Assembly: GCA_017395065.1 (NCBI GenBank)
Contig: JAFPWH010000066.1
Coordinates: 1-39,451, forward strand
Direction of reading: 5' to 3'
Length of the DNA stretch: 39,451 bases
From: Clostridia bacterium
GTDB taxonomy: Bacteria; Bacillota; Clostridia; Christensenellales; Aristaeellaceae
Positions 15,472-26,565 of this stretch are shown in pieces. The stretch's first letter is position 1. Each line of letters opens with the position of its first letter. The notes beneath the pieces are model-generated. The model was given only the letters and a program-made list of their open reading frames with translations. It searched no databases and had not been told where the DNA came from. Made by a program: the position numbers and the translations under genes.

Positions 15472-15511
15472 GGTGCCCTCCTTTTCGTTGGGGTTGCCGC
15501 GCGCTTTCGCT

Positions 15512-17107
15512 TTACAGCTTCAGCGCGTTTTTGATCTTCAGATAGTCGTTCGTGAGGATGCAGTCGATGCCCTTGTCCAGATACATGCGGGCTTCGTCGG
15601 GATCGTCCGACCAGAACAGGTTGAGCAGTATGCCGTGCTCCTTGGCTTTTTGGATCATCTCGTCGTTAAAATAGGGCTTGAACAGCTGCACCCGGTCGAT
15701 GCCCATTTCGATCGCCCTGTCCACGATGCTAAAGTGCTGCCTGTTTTCACCGACGCAGCGCCTGATGTCCGGCGCGAGCAGGCCCAGCTGCTTGAGCACG
15801 CAGTCGTTTGCGCTCATGAAATACACGTAGCGGCGGTTGTCGTAACGGTCGATCAGCGATATGATCTTTTTGAGAAAAGCTTCGTCCAGCGGAATATCCT
15901 CGTTTGCGTCCTTTATATGCACGTTCATGATCACGTGCCCTGCGAACTTTTTGAGGATGTCTTCAAACCGTACGACGCCCAGCCCCTCGTAACCGCGCGA
16001 AAACTTGCCGCCGAAATCGAGCTTTTCCAGCTCGGCGAAGGTCTTTTCGTACACCTTGCCGCTGCCGTTTGAGATGCGCTCCAGCGTGTCGTCGTGCATG
16101 GAGACGATCTCGCCGTCCGCGGTCGGCCACAGGTCGAACTCGATCTCCTGCGCGCCCAGCGCCACGGCGGAGCCGAACGCGGGCATGGAGTTTTCGGGTG
16201 CGACGGTGCTGAAGCCCCTGTGCGCGCACAGGCGGGGATAGGGCAGGGACGCGTTGTCCGGAATGATCGCGCTGCCCGCGGGGCGGTACTTCCAGGGGCG
16301 GCGGCCCTTTTCGGTGTAATCGTGGTGAAGCCCCACGGGATTCTGGTAGCCCATGGGTTTCAGATATTTCTTGAACGGGTCGAACTCGCACTCGATGTAC
16401 CCGTCGCCGCTGTCTTTGCAGGCTAAAATCTCTCCGTCGGGCGCAACGGCCATCGAGGAGCCCGCGGTGGGGCAGTCGGGCCCCATGCTGACGCCGGCCC
16501 TCAGCAGATAGGCGCCGGTCACGTAGGCGATAAAGCGGCCGTAGATGCGCGCGGTCTCGTGCGTATCGCTCCTTTGCTGCGCGCAGCCGATGACGACGTG
16601 CGGCTTCTGCTGGGCGATAAAGGAGTACATCTCGTAAAAGTAAAAGTCGTAGCAGGTCAGAAAGGCGTATCGCACGCCCTCGATCTCGAGGACGTAGGGC
16701 GGGTTAAAGCAGCTGCAGTAGTCGCTGCCGAGCTTTAATTTGTTCACCTCGCCGGGCGTCAGGTGTTGCTTCAGGTATTTGCCGGCGAGCTTTCCGTCGC
16801 GCCCGAAGGCGAAGGTCGTGTTGTAAAACGTGCCGTCAATTTCGTCGGCGGCGTTTACGAAAAGGACGCACCTGAGCCGCTTTGCGGTCTCGGAGGCCTT
16901 GTCCAAAAGCGGCTGCGTATATTTTTCCCGCGCGCGCACGTATTCCTCGCGGCTTTGCGGGGCAAAGGGCATATCCGCGCTCTCGGGAAGCACCATGACG
17001 TCGGTCTCCTTGTCGTGGGTATCCAAAAAGCGCATAAGCGCGCTTATGCCGATATCCGCGTTTTTGCTCTCAGTCTGAAACGCGCTCTGATAGATCACGG
17101 CCTTCAT
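15512..17107 (-). CDS. Fusion protein: carbon-nitrogen hydrolase + glycerophosphodiester phosphodiesterase
   Basis: 531 residues from the ATG at 17107 (AAGGGTG a few bases upstream; an in-frame ATG at 17128 lacks a site). Residues 1 to about 260 are a nitrilase-superfamily domain with the full catalytic triad: Glu42 (VLPESADMPF), Lys113 (KYLKQHLTPGE) and Cys152 (LTCYDFYFYE). Residues about 290-531 are a GDPD domain: LCAHRGFSTVAPENS with catalytic His296-Arg297 and Glu305, EIEFDL with Glu323/Asp325, and SMHDDTLERISNG with His338. Both halves look active. It probably cleaves an amide and a glycerophosphodiester, perhaps in one lipid or wall-derived compound. Cytoplasmic; in the series after the PurO-like gene. 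Confidence 0.88.
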   Translation of the reverse strand: MKAVIYQSAFQTESKNADIGISALMRFLDTHDKETDVMVLPESADMPFAPQSREEYVRAREKYTQPLLDKASETAKRLRCVLFVNAADEIDGTFYNTTFAFGRDGKLAGKYLKQHLTPGEVNKLKLGSDYCSCFNPPYVLEIEGVRYAFLTCYDFYFYEMYSFIAQQKPHVVIGCAQQRSDTHETARIYGRFIAYVTGAYLLRAGVSMGPDCPTAGSSMAVAPDGEILACKDSGDGYIECEFDPFKKYLKPMGYQNPVGLHHDYTEKGRRPWKYRPAGSAIIPDNASLPYPRLCAHRGFSTVAPENSMPAFGSAVALGAQEIEFDLWPTADGEIVSMHDDTLERISNGSGKVYEKTFAELEKLDFGGKFSRGYEGLGVVRFEDILKKFAGHVIMNVHIKDANEDIPLDEAFLKKIISLIDRYDNRRYVYFMSANDCVLKQLGLLAPDIRRCVGENRQHFSIVDRAIEMGIDRVQLFKPYFNDEMIQKAKEHGILLNLFWSDDPDEARMYLDKGIDCILTNDYLKIKNALKL

Positions 17108-17141
17108 AATATCACCCTTCCGTCGCAAGGACTTTCTTTCG

Positions 17142-17846
17142 TTATCTGTTTTTGTTTATGATGCGGCTGATCGAGCGGTGGCTCTTCATAGAAGTGCACT
17201 TGACCCAGAGGCTGACGCGCTCGTGGGAGCTTAAGTTTTCCCAGATGTCTGCCACGATGTCGAAGATCGACGCGCCAAGCTCCACGCTCCGCGGTTCGCC
17301 CTCGAAGTCGCTGAAGCTGTTCGGGGTGCCCTGGTACATGCTCAGAAGATAGCCGGTTCCGGGCATGATCTCGGCGTACTTGAAGCTCTGGCGCTTGATA
17401 CCGCCCTGCTCGTCCGCCGCCTTGGTGATTCGAAGGTCCACGTCGAAATCGTTTTCGCCCATGTCGATCAGGGCGGTTATGCGCGGGGCCAGGGAATCGT
17501 CGCGGCTTAAGCACATCTGTTCCTTCACGGCGCGGCCGAAGCTTTTGCCGTTCTGGAAGGTATTGAAGATGCTCTCCGTGTGCGCGCCGTTTCCGATCAG
17601 CATTTTGTTTTCGAACGTGATGACCGGCTGGTAAATGTTCAGCGCGTTGTTGGGCGCGCCCTCCGCCGGCTGCAAAAGCACGCCGCCGCCGTCCTCCACG
17701 AACCTGCGCTGCAGGTCGCTGTCGGTAAGGCCGCACACGAAAAACGCGGCGACCGCGCTTTCGCCGTCCACGCTCTTGCCCGCCAGTATTCCCGCGCCGG
17801 GATAGCCCGCGCTCCAGATGGCGTCCGCCAAAGTATGCCTCAACAT
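17142..17846 (-). CDS. IMP cyclohydrolase (PurO)-family protein
   Basis: 234 residues. The N-terminal YPGAGILAGKSVDGESAVAAF matches the YPGRGI-type start of PurO (archaeal-type IMP cyclohydrolase), and the following FFVCGLTDSDLQRRF, ALNIYQPV and IGNGAHTESI correspond to the family's conserved strands. PurO closes FAICAR to IMP in the last step of purine synthesis. Bacterial relatives may have other Ntn-hydrolase-fold roles. No other purine gene lies nearby; its neighbours are esterases (10 bases upstream) and the nitrilase-GDPD fusion (34 bases downstream). The family call is fairly safe, the reaction less so. Confidence 0.75.
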   Translation of the reverse strand: MLRHTLADAIWSAGYPGAGILAGKSVDGESAVAAFFVCGLTDSDLQRRFVEDGGGVLLQPAEGAPNNALNIYQPVITFENKMLIGNGAHTESIFNTFQNGKSFGRAVKEQMCLSRDDSLAPRITALIDMGENDFDVDLRITKAADEQGGIKRQSFKYAEIMPGTGYLLSMYQGTPNSFSDFEGEPRSVELGASIFDIVADIWENLSSHERVSLWVKCTSMKSHRSISRIINKNR

Positions 17847-17856
17847 CGTCGGCCTC

Positions 17857-18654
17857 CTAAATGAATCTTTCCTGCGGGGTCAGCCCGAGAAAGCGCAAAA
17901 AGTGCTGTATGTGTTCGTCCCAGTATTCCCAGGAGTGCACGCCGCTGTCAGCCTCGTACACGTAGCCGAAGGGATTGCCCTTCAGGGACTCGAAGTAGTC
18001 CTTCGTGCGCAGGGCCGAGGGGAGGATAAAGTCCTCGCTGCCGCAGGAGTGATAGATCCTGGGCAGGGGCTTCCCACTCTTCATGGCCTTTTCCGCGCTG
18101 CCGAAGACGTCCTCTTCGGTGTTTTTTATGTCTCTGTCTCCGTAGAGCATCTCGTCCCGCAGCTTCTGGCGCGGGGTGAGGTCCGCGCCGGGCGTACGGT
18201 TGACCGCACCGGCGGACAGGCAGCCGATCGCGCTGAAGCATTCGATGTTGGCAAGGCCGATCTTCATCGCGCCCGCGCCGCCCATCGAGAGCCCGCAGAT
18301 GTAATTGTCCTCCCTGCGGTCGCTCAGCGGGAAAAACGAGCGCATCACCGACGGAAGCTCTTTGGCGATGTAGGTGTAGTATTTGCCGCCGTGCGCCATG
18401 TCCGCATAGCCGGAAACGTGCGCGCAGGGCATGACCACGGCAAGGCCCAGCTTCGACACGTAGCGCTCGATCGAGGTCCTGCGCTGCCAGATGGTCTCGT
18501 CGTCGCTGAAGCCGTGCAGAAGGTACAGCGTCTTGAAGCGCTCGTCTGCGGCGGCCTCGGCCGAGCTCAGTTCGCGCTTCTGGGGCAAAATCACGTCGCA
18601 GGAAACGCACATGCCCAGCGCCTCGGAAAAGAAATACGTGTGTATCAGCGCCAT
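17857..18654 (-). CDS. Esterase (EstA/esterase D-like alpha/beta hydrolase), copy 1
   Basis: 265 residues. The order of motifs is LYLLHGFSDDETIW (oxyanion region), the nucleophile elbow ICGLSMGGAG with Ser123, an acid in GSEDFI, and the catalytic His in GVHSWEYWDEHI. This matches the tributyrin esterase EstA / S-formylglutathione hydrolase-like group, which deacylates small esters, including acetylated or feruloylated sugars. There is no signal peptide. It starts one base after the stop of its paralogue (18656-19444), with which it shares the MAL-H--FFSEALGM start; the pair arose by tandem duplication. Confidence 0.87.
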   Translation of the reverse strand: MALIHTYFFSEALGMCVSCDVILPQKRELSSAEAAADERFKTLYLLHGFSDDETIWQRRTSIERYVSKLGLAVVMPCAHVSGYADMAHGGKYYTYIAKELPSVMRSFFPLSDRREDNYICGLSMGGAGAMKIGLANIECFSAIGCLSAGAVNRTPGADLTPRQKLRDEMLYGDRDIKNTEEDVFGSAEKAMKSGKPLPRIYHSCGSEDFILPSALRTKDYFESLKGNPFGYVYEADSGVHSWEYWDEHIQHFLRFLGLTPQERFI

Positions 18655-18655
18655 A

Positions 18656-19444
18656 TTACCGCTCCTTTCCCGCCGTCAGCCAATTGAGCACGGACTGGAT
18701 CTTCATGTCCCAGTAATCCCAGGAGTGTACGCCGTCCTCCTCCTCGTAGGTCAGAGGGATGTCCAGACTCTTGAGCAGGTTCCTTAAGCGCACGTTCTGC
18801 CAGTACAGCCCGTCCTGCAGGCCGCAGCACATGTACAGCGCGGGGATTTCGGGCGCGTCCTTGAGCTTTGCCGCGAGGGAGAACAGGTCGTTTTCGCTGT
18901 TTCGTACCTTATCCGCCTCGCCGAAGACGTCTTCCAGTTCGTGCGCCATGGGGCCGCTCGCCTTTTCGCACATTTCCGCTACGTCCACAGCGCCGCTGAG
19001 CGACGCGGCCCAGCCGTACTGCCCGGGGTTTCGCATCGCCAGCTTGAGCGCGCCGTAACCGCCCATCGAAAGGCCGCAGATCGCCGTGTCCTCCCTTTTG
19101 TCGGAGAGGTTCGGGAAAAACGAGCGGCAGATCGCGGGCAGCTCCTCGCTGAAGAAGGTGTACCATTTGAAGCCGTATTTCATGTCGGTGTACCAGCCGC
19201 GCTGGGTCTCGGGCATGATGACGGCCAGGTTTTTGTTCGCAGCGTAGCGCTCGATGCTCGTGCGCCTTTGCCAGATCGTGTGGTCGTCGCTCAAGCCGTG
19301 CAGAAGGTACAGTACCTTCCATTTGCCCTGCGCCTTTCCGGTGTCCATGCCGATCAGCCCGCCGGAATTCTGGGGCAGGATCACGTCCATCTGGGTGCAC
19401 ATGCCCAGCGCCTCGGAAAAGAAGTCAACATGCATAAGTGCCAT
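18656..19444 (-). CDS. Esterase (EstA/esterase D-like alpha/beta hydrolase), copy 2
   Basis: 262 residues from MALMHVDFFSEALGM at 19444. The frame is open upstream to 19735, but that part crosses the promoter and terminator and is not coding. Triad: Ser126 in ICGLSMGGYG, an Asp in GLQDGLYW, and His in GVHSWDYWDMKI. It is the first gene of the 14-gene minus-strand series, ~140 bases downstream of the promoter at 19586-19614. Its likely role is removal of acyl groups from sugars before the glycosidases downstream can act, which is an inference from context. Confidence 0.87.
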   Translation of the reverse strand: MALMHVDFFSEALGMCTQMDVILPQNSGGLIGMDTGKAQGKWKVLYLLHGLSDDHTIWQRRTSIERYAANKNLAVIMPETQRGWYTDMKYGFKWYTFFSEELPAICRSFFPNLSDKREDTAICGLSMGGYGALKLAMRNPGQYGWAASLSGAVDVAEMCEKASGPMAHELEDVFGEADKVRNSENDLFSLAAKLKDAPEIPALYMCCGLQDGLYWQNVRLRNLLKSLDIPLTYEEEDGVHSWDYWDMKIQSVLNWLTAGKER

Positions 19445-19585
19445 AGTTCTCGTGCCTTTCAAAAGTCGGTCCGCGCGTTCGTTTGCGGTGCTTGTTCGGT
19501 GGGTTTGATTGTATGAATCGCTTCTGCGCGGGCGGCGTCCGGGCGCACAAAAGGCCCTTTGAACACACCGCCCCATTTTGGATTC

Positions 19586-19614
19586 ATTATACAGCAAAGC
19601 GGGGCATAAATCAA
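19586..19614 (-). promoter_or_regulatory. Promoter of the esterase-to-aldo/keto-reductase directon
   Basis: On the minus strand TTGATT (19614-19609), a 17-base spacer and a perfect TATAAT (19591-19586). The -35 box and most of the spacer lie inside the terminator hairpin of the ATP synthase operon (19596-19625), so the end of one operon and the start of the next are physically merged. Confidence 0.7.
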
Positions 19615-19625
19615 GCCCCGCTTTT
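19596..19625 (-). terminator. Terminator of the ATP synthase operon
   Basis: AAAGCGGGGC (19596-19605) pairs perfectly with GCCCCGCTTT (19615-19624) around a nine-base loop. The minus-direction tail is only moderately T-rich (CTTTGCTGT). It is ~55 bases past the atpD stop. The rest of 19445-19679 holds no gene; no frame resembles atpC. Confidence 0.65.
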
Positions 19626-19679
19626 GACCGCGCGCGGAAAAGTTGCTTTCCGCGTGTCCGGCCGTTCTGGGAAGAAAGC

Positions 19680-21107
<1,428 letters not shown>

Positions 21108-21953
21108 TCACTTTTGGGAGCCCGCGACGATCTCGGTGATCTCCTGCGTGATGGCGGCCTGGCGCGCCTGATTGTACTTCAGGCTCAGGCTGTCGATCAT
21201 GTCGCCCGCGTTCTGCGTCGCGGTGTCCATCGCGGCGCGGCGCGCGGCCTGCTCGCTCGCGCGGCTTTCGCACAGCGCGCCGTAGAGCACGCCGCCCACG
21301 TATTCGGGGATCATCGCTTCGAACGCCTCCTCGGGCGAAGGCTCGTAGAGGATGTCGCGCCGCGCGGCGCGGCCCTCGTCCCGCCTGAGGGGCAAAAGCT
21401 CAATTTTTTCCGGACGCTGGGCCAGCGGGGACACGTATTCGGTGTACAGTACGGCGACGGACGAGAATTCGCCGCCCAGAAAGCGGCGGCAAAGCATGTC
21501 TGCCATCGAAAAGCAGTCGCCCACCGACACGCCCTCCGCCTGCGCGTAGGCGCGGCTCATCACTTCGAAGGATCGGTTCGTAAAAAACTCCTCGGCGCGC
21601 CTGCCGATGGGCAGAATGACCGGGTCTTCGTTTTCCATGCGCCGGAGCGCGTTTTTGAACACGGCGGCGTTGTAGCCGCCCGCAAGCCCCCTGTCGCCCG
21701 CGATCACCACGTAGGCCGGCCGGCCTTCTGTGCCGGCGGGCGCGAGGTAGGGCAGCGCGCGCTCGGCGTTCTGGCTCAAAATGTCCTGAAGCATCCCGTA
21801 GATGATGCGGAAATACGGACGCGAGGCGTCTATGCGCGCCTGCGCCTTTTTGAGCTTGCTCGCCGCCACCAGCTCCATCGCGCGGGTGATCTGGCGCGTG
21901 GACTGGATCGAGCGTATTCGGTTTTTGATCTCTTTTATGGACGCGCTCGCCAC
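21108..21953 (-). CDS. atpG: F1 ATP synthase subunit gamma
   Basis: 281 residues, normal length. The N-terminal helix IKEIKNRIRSIQSTRQITRAMELVAASKLKKAQ and the C-terminal ATQNAGDMIDSLSLKYNQARQAAITQEITEIVAGSQK form the rotating coiled coil of the central stalk. The DRGLAGGYNAAVF segment is also typical. It couples c-ring rotation to catalysis in beta. It starts 15 bases after atpA. Confidence 0.96.
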   Translation of the reverse strand: MASASIKEIKNRIRSIQSTRQITRAMELVAASKLKKAQARIDASRPYFRIIYGMLQDILSQNAERALPYLAPAGTEGRPAYVVIAGDRGLAGGYNAAVFKNALRRMENEDPVILPIGRRAEEFFTNRSFEVMSRAYAQAEGVSVGDCFSMADMLCRRFLGGEFSSVAVLYTEYVSPLAQRPEKIELLPLRRDEGRAARRDILYEPSPEEAFEAMIPEYVGGVLYGALCESRASEQAARRAAMDTATQNAGDMIDSLSLKYNQARQAAITQEITEIVAGSQK

Positions 21954-21968
21954 CTGTGCCGCCTCCCG

Positions 21969-23471
<1,503 letters not shown>

Positions 23472-23488
23472 ACTATCCCTGCCTTCCG

Positions 23489-24025
23489 TCAGACGCTCGT
23501 GTTTTCAAGCAGCCTGCCTATCTTGCTTAGCCGGTTTTTTAGCGTGTCGTCTATGCGCACGCCGCCGTATTCCACGCGCACGCCGCCCAGACAGCCGGGG
23601 TCGGTGAAGAAAACGAGCTCTACGCGCTTTTCGCAAAGCTTTTCGAGCTTTTCCCTGAGCCGCGCGGTCTGCCCGTCGCTAAGGGGCGCAGACGAGGTCA
23701 CCTTCACCGTCAAAATGCCCATCTCCTCGTCGTAGAGATGCTTAAAGCGGGCGCAGACGGAGGCGAATTCGGAAATGTGCCCCTTGTCGCACAGGAGCTT
23801 TACGCAGTTCAGCGTATCCCGCTGCGCGCCTGCAAAGCAGGTGTCAAGCAGCGCGCGCTTTTCTTCGCGGCCGATCTCGGGAGAGCGCAGTATCGCGGTG
23901 AAGCGCGCATTTTCGTCAAAGGCGCCTTTGATCGTCATAAGGTCGCCCAGCGCCTCCTTCTGCGCGCTTTTTTCGCGCACGACGGAATACAGCGCCTCGG
24001 CGTAGCTCGCAGCTAAAGCGCTCAT
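23489..24025 (-). CDS. atpH: ATP synthase subunit delta (peripheral stalk)
   Basis: 178 residues. The N-terminal helix [16 protein letters not shown] and the C-terminal [17 protein letters not shown] and [24 protein letters not shown] are the family signatures. It joins the b subunits to the top of F1. Its ATG overlaps the TGA of atpF by four bases (ATGA), so translation is coupled. Confidence 0.95.
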   Translation of the reverse strand: MSALAASYAEALYSVVREKSAQKEALGDLMTIKGAFDENARFTAILRSPEIGREEKRALLDTCFAGAQRDTLNCVKLLCDKGHISEFASVCARFKHLYDEEMGILTVKVTSSAPLSDGQTARLREKLEKLCEKRVELVFFTDPGCLGGVRVEYGGVRIDDTLKNRLSKIGRLLENTSV

Positions 24026-24528
24026 TTGCCTTCACCCAGCCTGTCGATAAAGCTGTCGGCGAGGCGCAGATTGTCCTCTTCGTTCACCTCGCGCTGCACG
24101 ACCTTTTCGGCGATCGAGAGCGCAAGGGAGCTTATCTCGCTTTTCGCGTCGCTCAGCGCCTGCTTTTTCTCGCGCTCTGCGTCCAGGCGCGCCTTTTCCA
24201 GCACGCCCTGCGCCTCGCTCTTGGCGCGCGAAAGGATGTCGCTTTCGCGCTTTTCGGCCCGCTTCACCGCTTCGCTTACGATGCGGTCGGACTCGCTCTG
24301 GGCCTTTTCCAGCCGCTTGGAAAGCTCGTCAAGCTGTTCCTCGGCTTCTTTTTTACATGCTTCGGCCTTCTGATACATGCCGTCTATCTCGTTTTGCCTG
24401 TCGCTGATCAGCTTGTGCACGGGCTTGAAGAGATATTTTTTGGCCACGAAGAAGATGGCGAGGGTGTTCAGAAGCACAAACAGCGCCGTCCAGAAATCGA
24501 CGCCGATAAAACCTTCAAACCGTCCCAC
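24022..24528 (-). CDS. atpF: ATP synthase subunit b
   Basis: 168 residues. A single N-terminal membrane helix (about 10-30: FWTALFVLLNTLAIFFVAKK) is followed by LFKPVHKLISDRQNEI and a long charged helix with heptad-like spacing, the peripheral stalk. It starts 18 bases after atpE and overlaps atpH by four bases. Confidence 0.95.
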   Translation of the reverse strand: MGRFEGFIGVDFWTALFVLLNTLAIFFVAKKYLFKPVHKLISDRQNEIDGMYQKAEACKKEAEEQLDELSKRLEKAQSESDRIVSEAVKRAEKRESDILSRAKSEAQGVLEKARLDAEREKKQALSDAKSEISSLALSIAEKVVQREVNEEDNLRLADSFIDRLGEGK

Positions 24529-24546
24529 TGCCGATTCCTCCGCGTC

Positions 24547-24816
<270 letters not shown>

Positions 24817-24850
24817 TCAGTTTATGATTGGCTTTGTATTATTATAAGTG

Positions 24851-25756
24851 TCATTCCTGCGCGCCCTGTTCGGGCTCCGGGCAGGAATTGCCTATGTATA
24901 CCATCGTCAAAAGCGTGAACACGTACGCCTGCACGAAGCCGCTGAACAGGTCGAAATAGCAGCTCAGCAGCGCGGGGATACCGAAGGACAAAACGGGCAC
25001 GCCCTTCAGTACGCCCGTAACCTCCAGCAGGCCGAACAGCCCCAGTACCGCCGAAAGGACGCCGAGAATAAGCGTAAGCTTGCGCTTCGAATGCTTTAGC
25101 TTTCTGTACAAAAGCAAGGCAATTCCAAGCGCCAGCAGCATGATCGCGACGGCGACGCCGCTTTTTGCGATCAGGCCCAATATCTTTGCCGAAAGCATCG
25201 AAAGCGCAAGGTACAGTATGCCGGTGATCACGCCGCCGCCCGCCACGTTTCCGAAATGCCTGAACGCCATGGACACGGGCTGGGCGATCTCCGAGATCAC
25301 GTTCATCGGCGTCATGACGGCGATGGGCTTTGTAAAGCCCTTGAGCCAGCCGAAAAAGCCGTTGTATTTGATGCCGTTGTACCAGCAGATGGCGCTGACC
25401 GCGAGCGCCCACACCATCACGCAGCTCAGGTCCGCCGTGGAGGAGCGCAAAAAACCGGTAAGGCCGATCAGGCTTCCGCACAGACTGCTCAGAAACACCG
25501 TGCCGATCAGGGGCGCCCAGCGCAGGTTGTGCTTTCCCATCGTCTGCTCCACCATGTCGTAGAGCATGCCTACGCCCTTTTCGACCAGCACCTGCCAGCC
25601 GTCCGGGCGCTTTTTGAGCTTTCGGCCTATTACGAGGGATAAGACGATCAGCCCGACGGCCACCAGAAAGGAGCTGACCGTCGTCTGCGTGATCGGTATG
25701 CCGCCGAAGACCGGTATCGTGAAATAGATAAACGCGCCGGTCACGCTAAGATCCAT
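24851..25756 (-). CDS. atpB: ATP synthase subunit a, enlarged
   Basis: 301 residues versus about 220-260 in most bacteria. The fourth helix carries the essential Arg166 (SMAFRHFGNVAGG), and the last helix ends FVQAYVFTLLTMVYIG. Between them, about residues 193-256, there is extra sequence with two hydrophobic stretches (VAVAIMLLALGIALLLY and LILGVLSAVLGLFGLL) separated by a basic loop KLKHSKRK. Subunit a forms the ion half-channels against the c-ring. Its ATG follows directly on the stop of atpI without a gap. Confidence 0.93.
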   Translation of the reverse strand: MDLSVTGAFIYFTIPVFGGIPITQTTVSSFLVAVGLIVLSLVIGRKLKKRPDGWQVLVEKGVGMLYDMVEQTMGKHNLRWAPLIGTVFLSSLCGSLIGLTGFLRSSTADLSCVMVWALAVSAICWYNGIKYNGFFGWLKGFTKPIAVMTPMNVISEIAQPVSMAFRHFGNVAGGGVITGILYLALSMLSAKILGLIAKSGVAVAIMLLALGIALLLYRKLKHSKRKLTLILGVLSAVLGLFGLLEVTGVLKGVPVLSFGIPALLSCYFDLFSGFVQAYVFTLLTMVYIGNSCPEPEQGAQE

Positions 25757-26155
25757 CTATTTCACCTTCCTTTGAAAAAAGTACTGCGTAAACAGTATGA
25801 TCGGCTGCATCAGAACGATCGGCACGATCGCGGGGATCGGCTCGATCACCTTCATTTTTACCAGCAGCGCCAGCACGCCGAAGAGCAGAACGAGCCTTAA
25901 AATATAGCTGAAACGCATCGTGCCCCGGCCGGAAACGGTCTTTCCCTGAACGGCTTCGCGGCTTACCTTGTCGGCGGAGAGCGCCATGATCAGGTAATTG
26001 AGCGTCGCAAGCAGCGCGCCGGCGAAGGCGCCAAGCCACACGCCGCCGCCGAGCTTTTTGAGAAGCGCGTACACAAGGCACGTAAGCAGCGCGCTTGCCG
26101 CTTCCAGCGCCCCGACGAGGGCCGTCTCCCTGAACGCGAGGTTTCGATCGTTCAT
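25757..26155 (-). CDS. atpI: ATP synthase subunit I (AtpI-like assembly protein)
   Basis: 132 residues from the ATG at 26155; an in-frame ATG at 26179 overlaps the atpZ stop as ATGA and would give 140 residues, so the start is uncertain. Four predicted TM helices: near ALEAASALLTCLVYALL, GAFAGALLATLNYLIMAL, ILRLVLLFGVLALLV, and IPAIVPIVLMQPIILF. This fits the ATP-synt_I family (PF03899), which helps c-ring assembly and possibly Mg2+ uptake. It lies between atpZ and atpB. Confidence 0.82.
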   Translation of the reverse strand: MNDRNLAFRETALVGALEAASALLTCLVYALLKKLGGGVWLGAFAGALLATLNYLIMALSADKVSREAVQGKTVSGRGTMRFSYILRLVLLFGVLALLVKMKVIEPIPAIVPIVLMQPIILFTQYFFQRKVK

Positions 26156-26175
26156 GCTCCTGCCGCCTGCAAAAA

Positions 26176-26433
26176 TCATTTGTGTTCGTTGAAGCTGTCG
26201 GACGCGGGTTTGTCCTTGCGGCTTTCGCGCTTTTCGAGGGTTTTGAGCGTCGTCATGAACCCGCTCGCCGCCGAGATCAGCCCGACCGCCATGAGGACAA
26301 GCACGATCCATACGCCCAGCCCGAAGCGGTTTTTCAGCCACACGCCCAGCAGCGTAAAGCCCGCAAGCGGCGCAGCCACGCTCATGCCCAACTGCGTAAT
26401 GAAGCTGAGCAGTCCCAGATCCTTCACCCGCAT
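26176..26433 (-). CDS. atpZ: AtpZ/AtpI-family two-TM protein
   Basis: 85 residues with two TM helices (about 12-31 and 41-61) and a charged C-terminal tail; pattern LSFITQLGMSVAAPLAGFTLLGVWLKNRFGLG is typical of the AtpZ/AtpI group (PF09527) at the front of atp operons. It is thought to help assembly or to act with AtpI as an ion channel. AAAGGAG lies just upstream of the ATG at 26433; a GTG at 26427 is an alternative. It is the first gene of the operon. Confidence 0.85.
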   Translation of the reverse strand: MRVKDLGLLSFITQLGMSVAAPLAGFTLLGVWLKNRFGLGVWIVLVLMAVGLISAASGFMTTLKTLEKRESRKDKPASDSFNEHK

Positions 26434-26482
26434 CCGCTCCTTTACACCTTACGGACGTCCGGTCGCCTCATTTGCCGCTTCT

Positions 26483-26511
26483 ATTCTAAAGGCAATCGCG
26501 CGTCTTGTCAA
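26483..26511 (-). promoter_or_regulatory. Promoter of the ATP synthase operon
   Basis: On the minus strand TTGACA (26511-26506), a 17-base spacer and TAGAAT (26488-26483), ~50 bases upstream of atpZ. A perfect -35 box and spacing indicate strong constitutive expression. Confidence 0.85.
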
Positions 26512-26565
26512 TGAGAAAATGAAAATGCCGCCGAATTTTGTCGCGTCGCGCGCTATGAACGCGCC

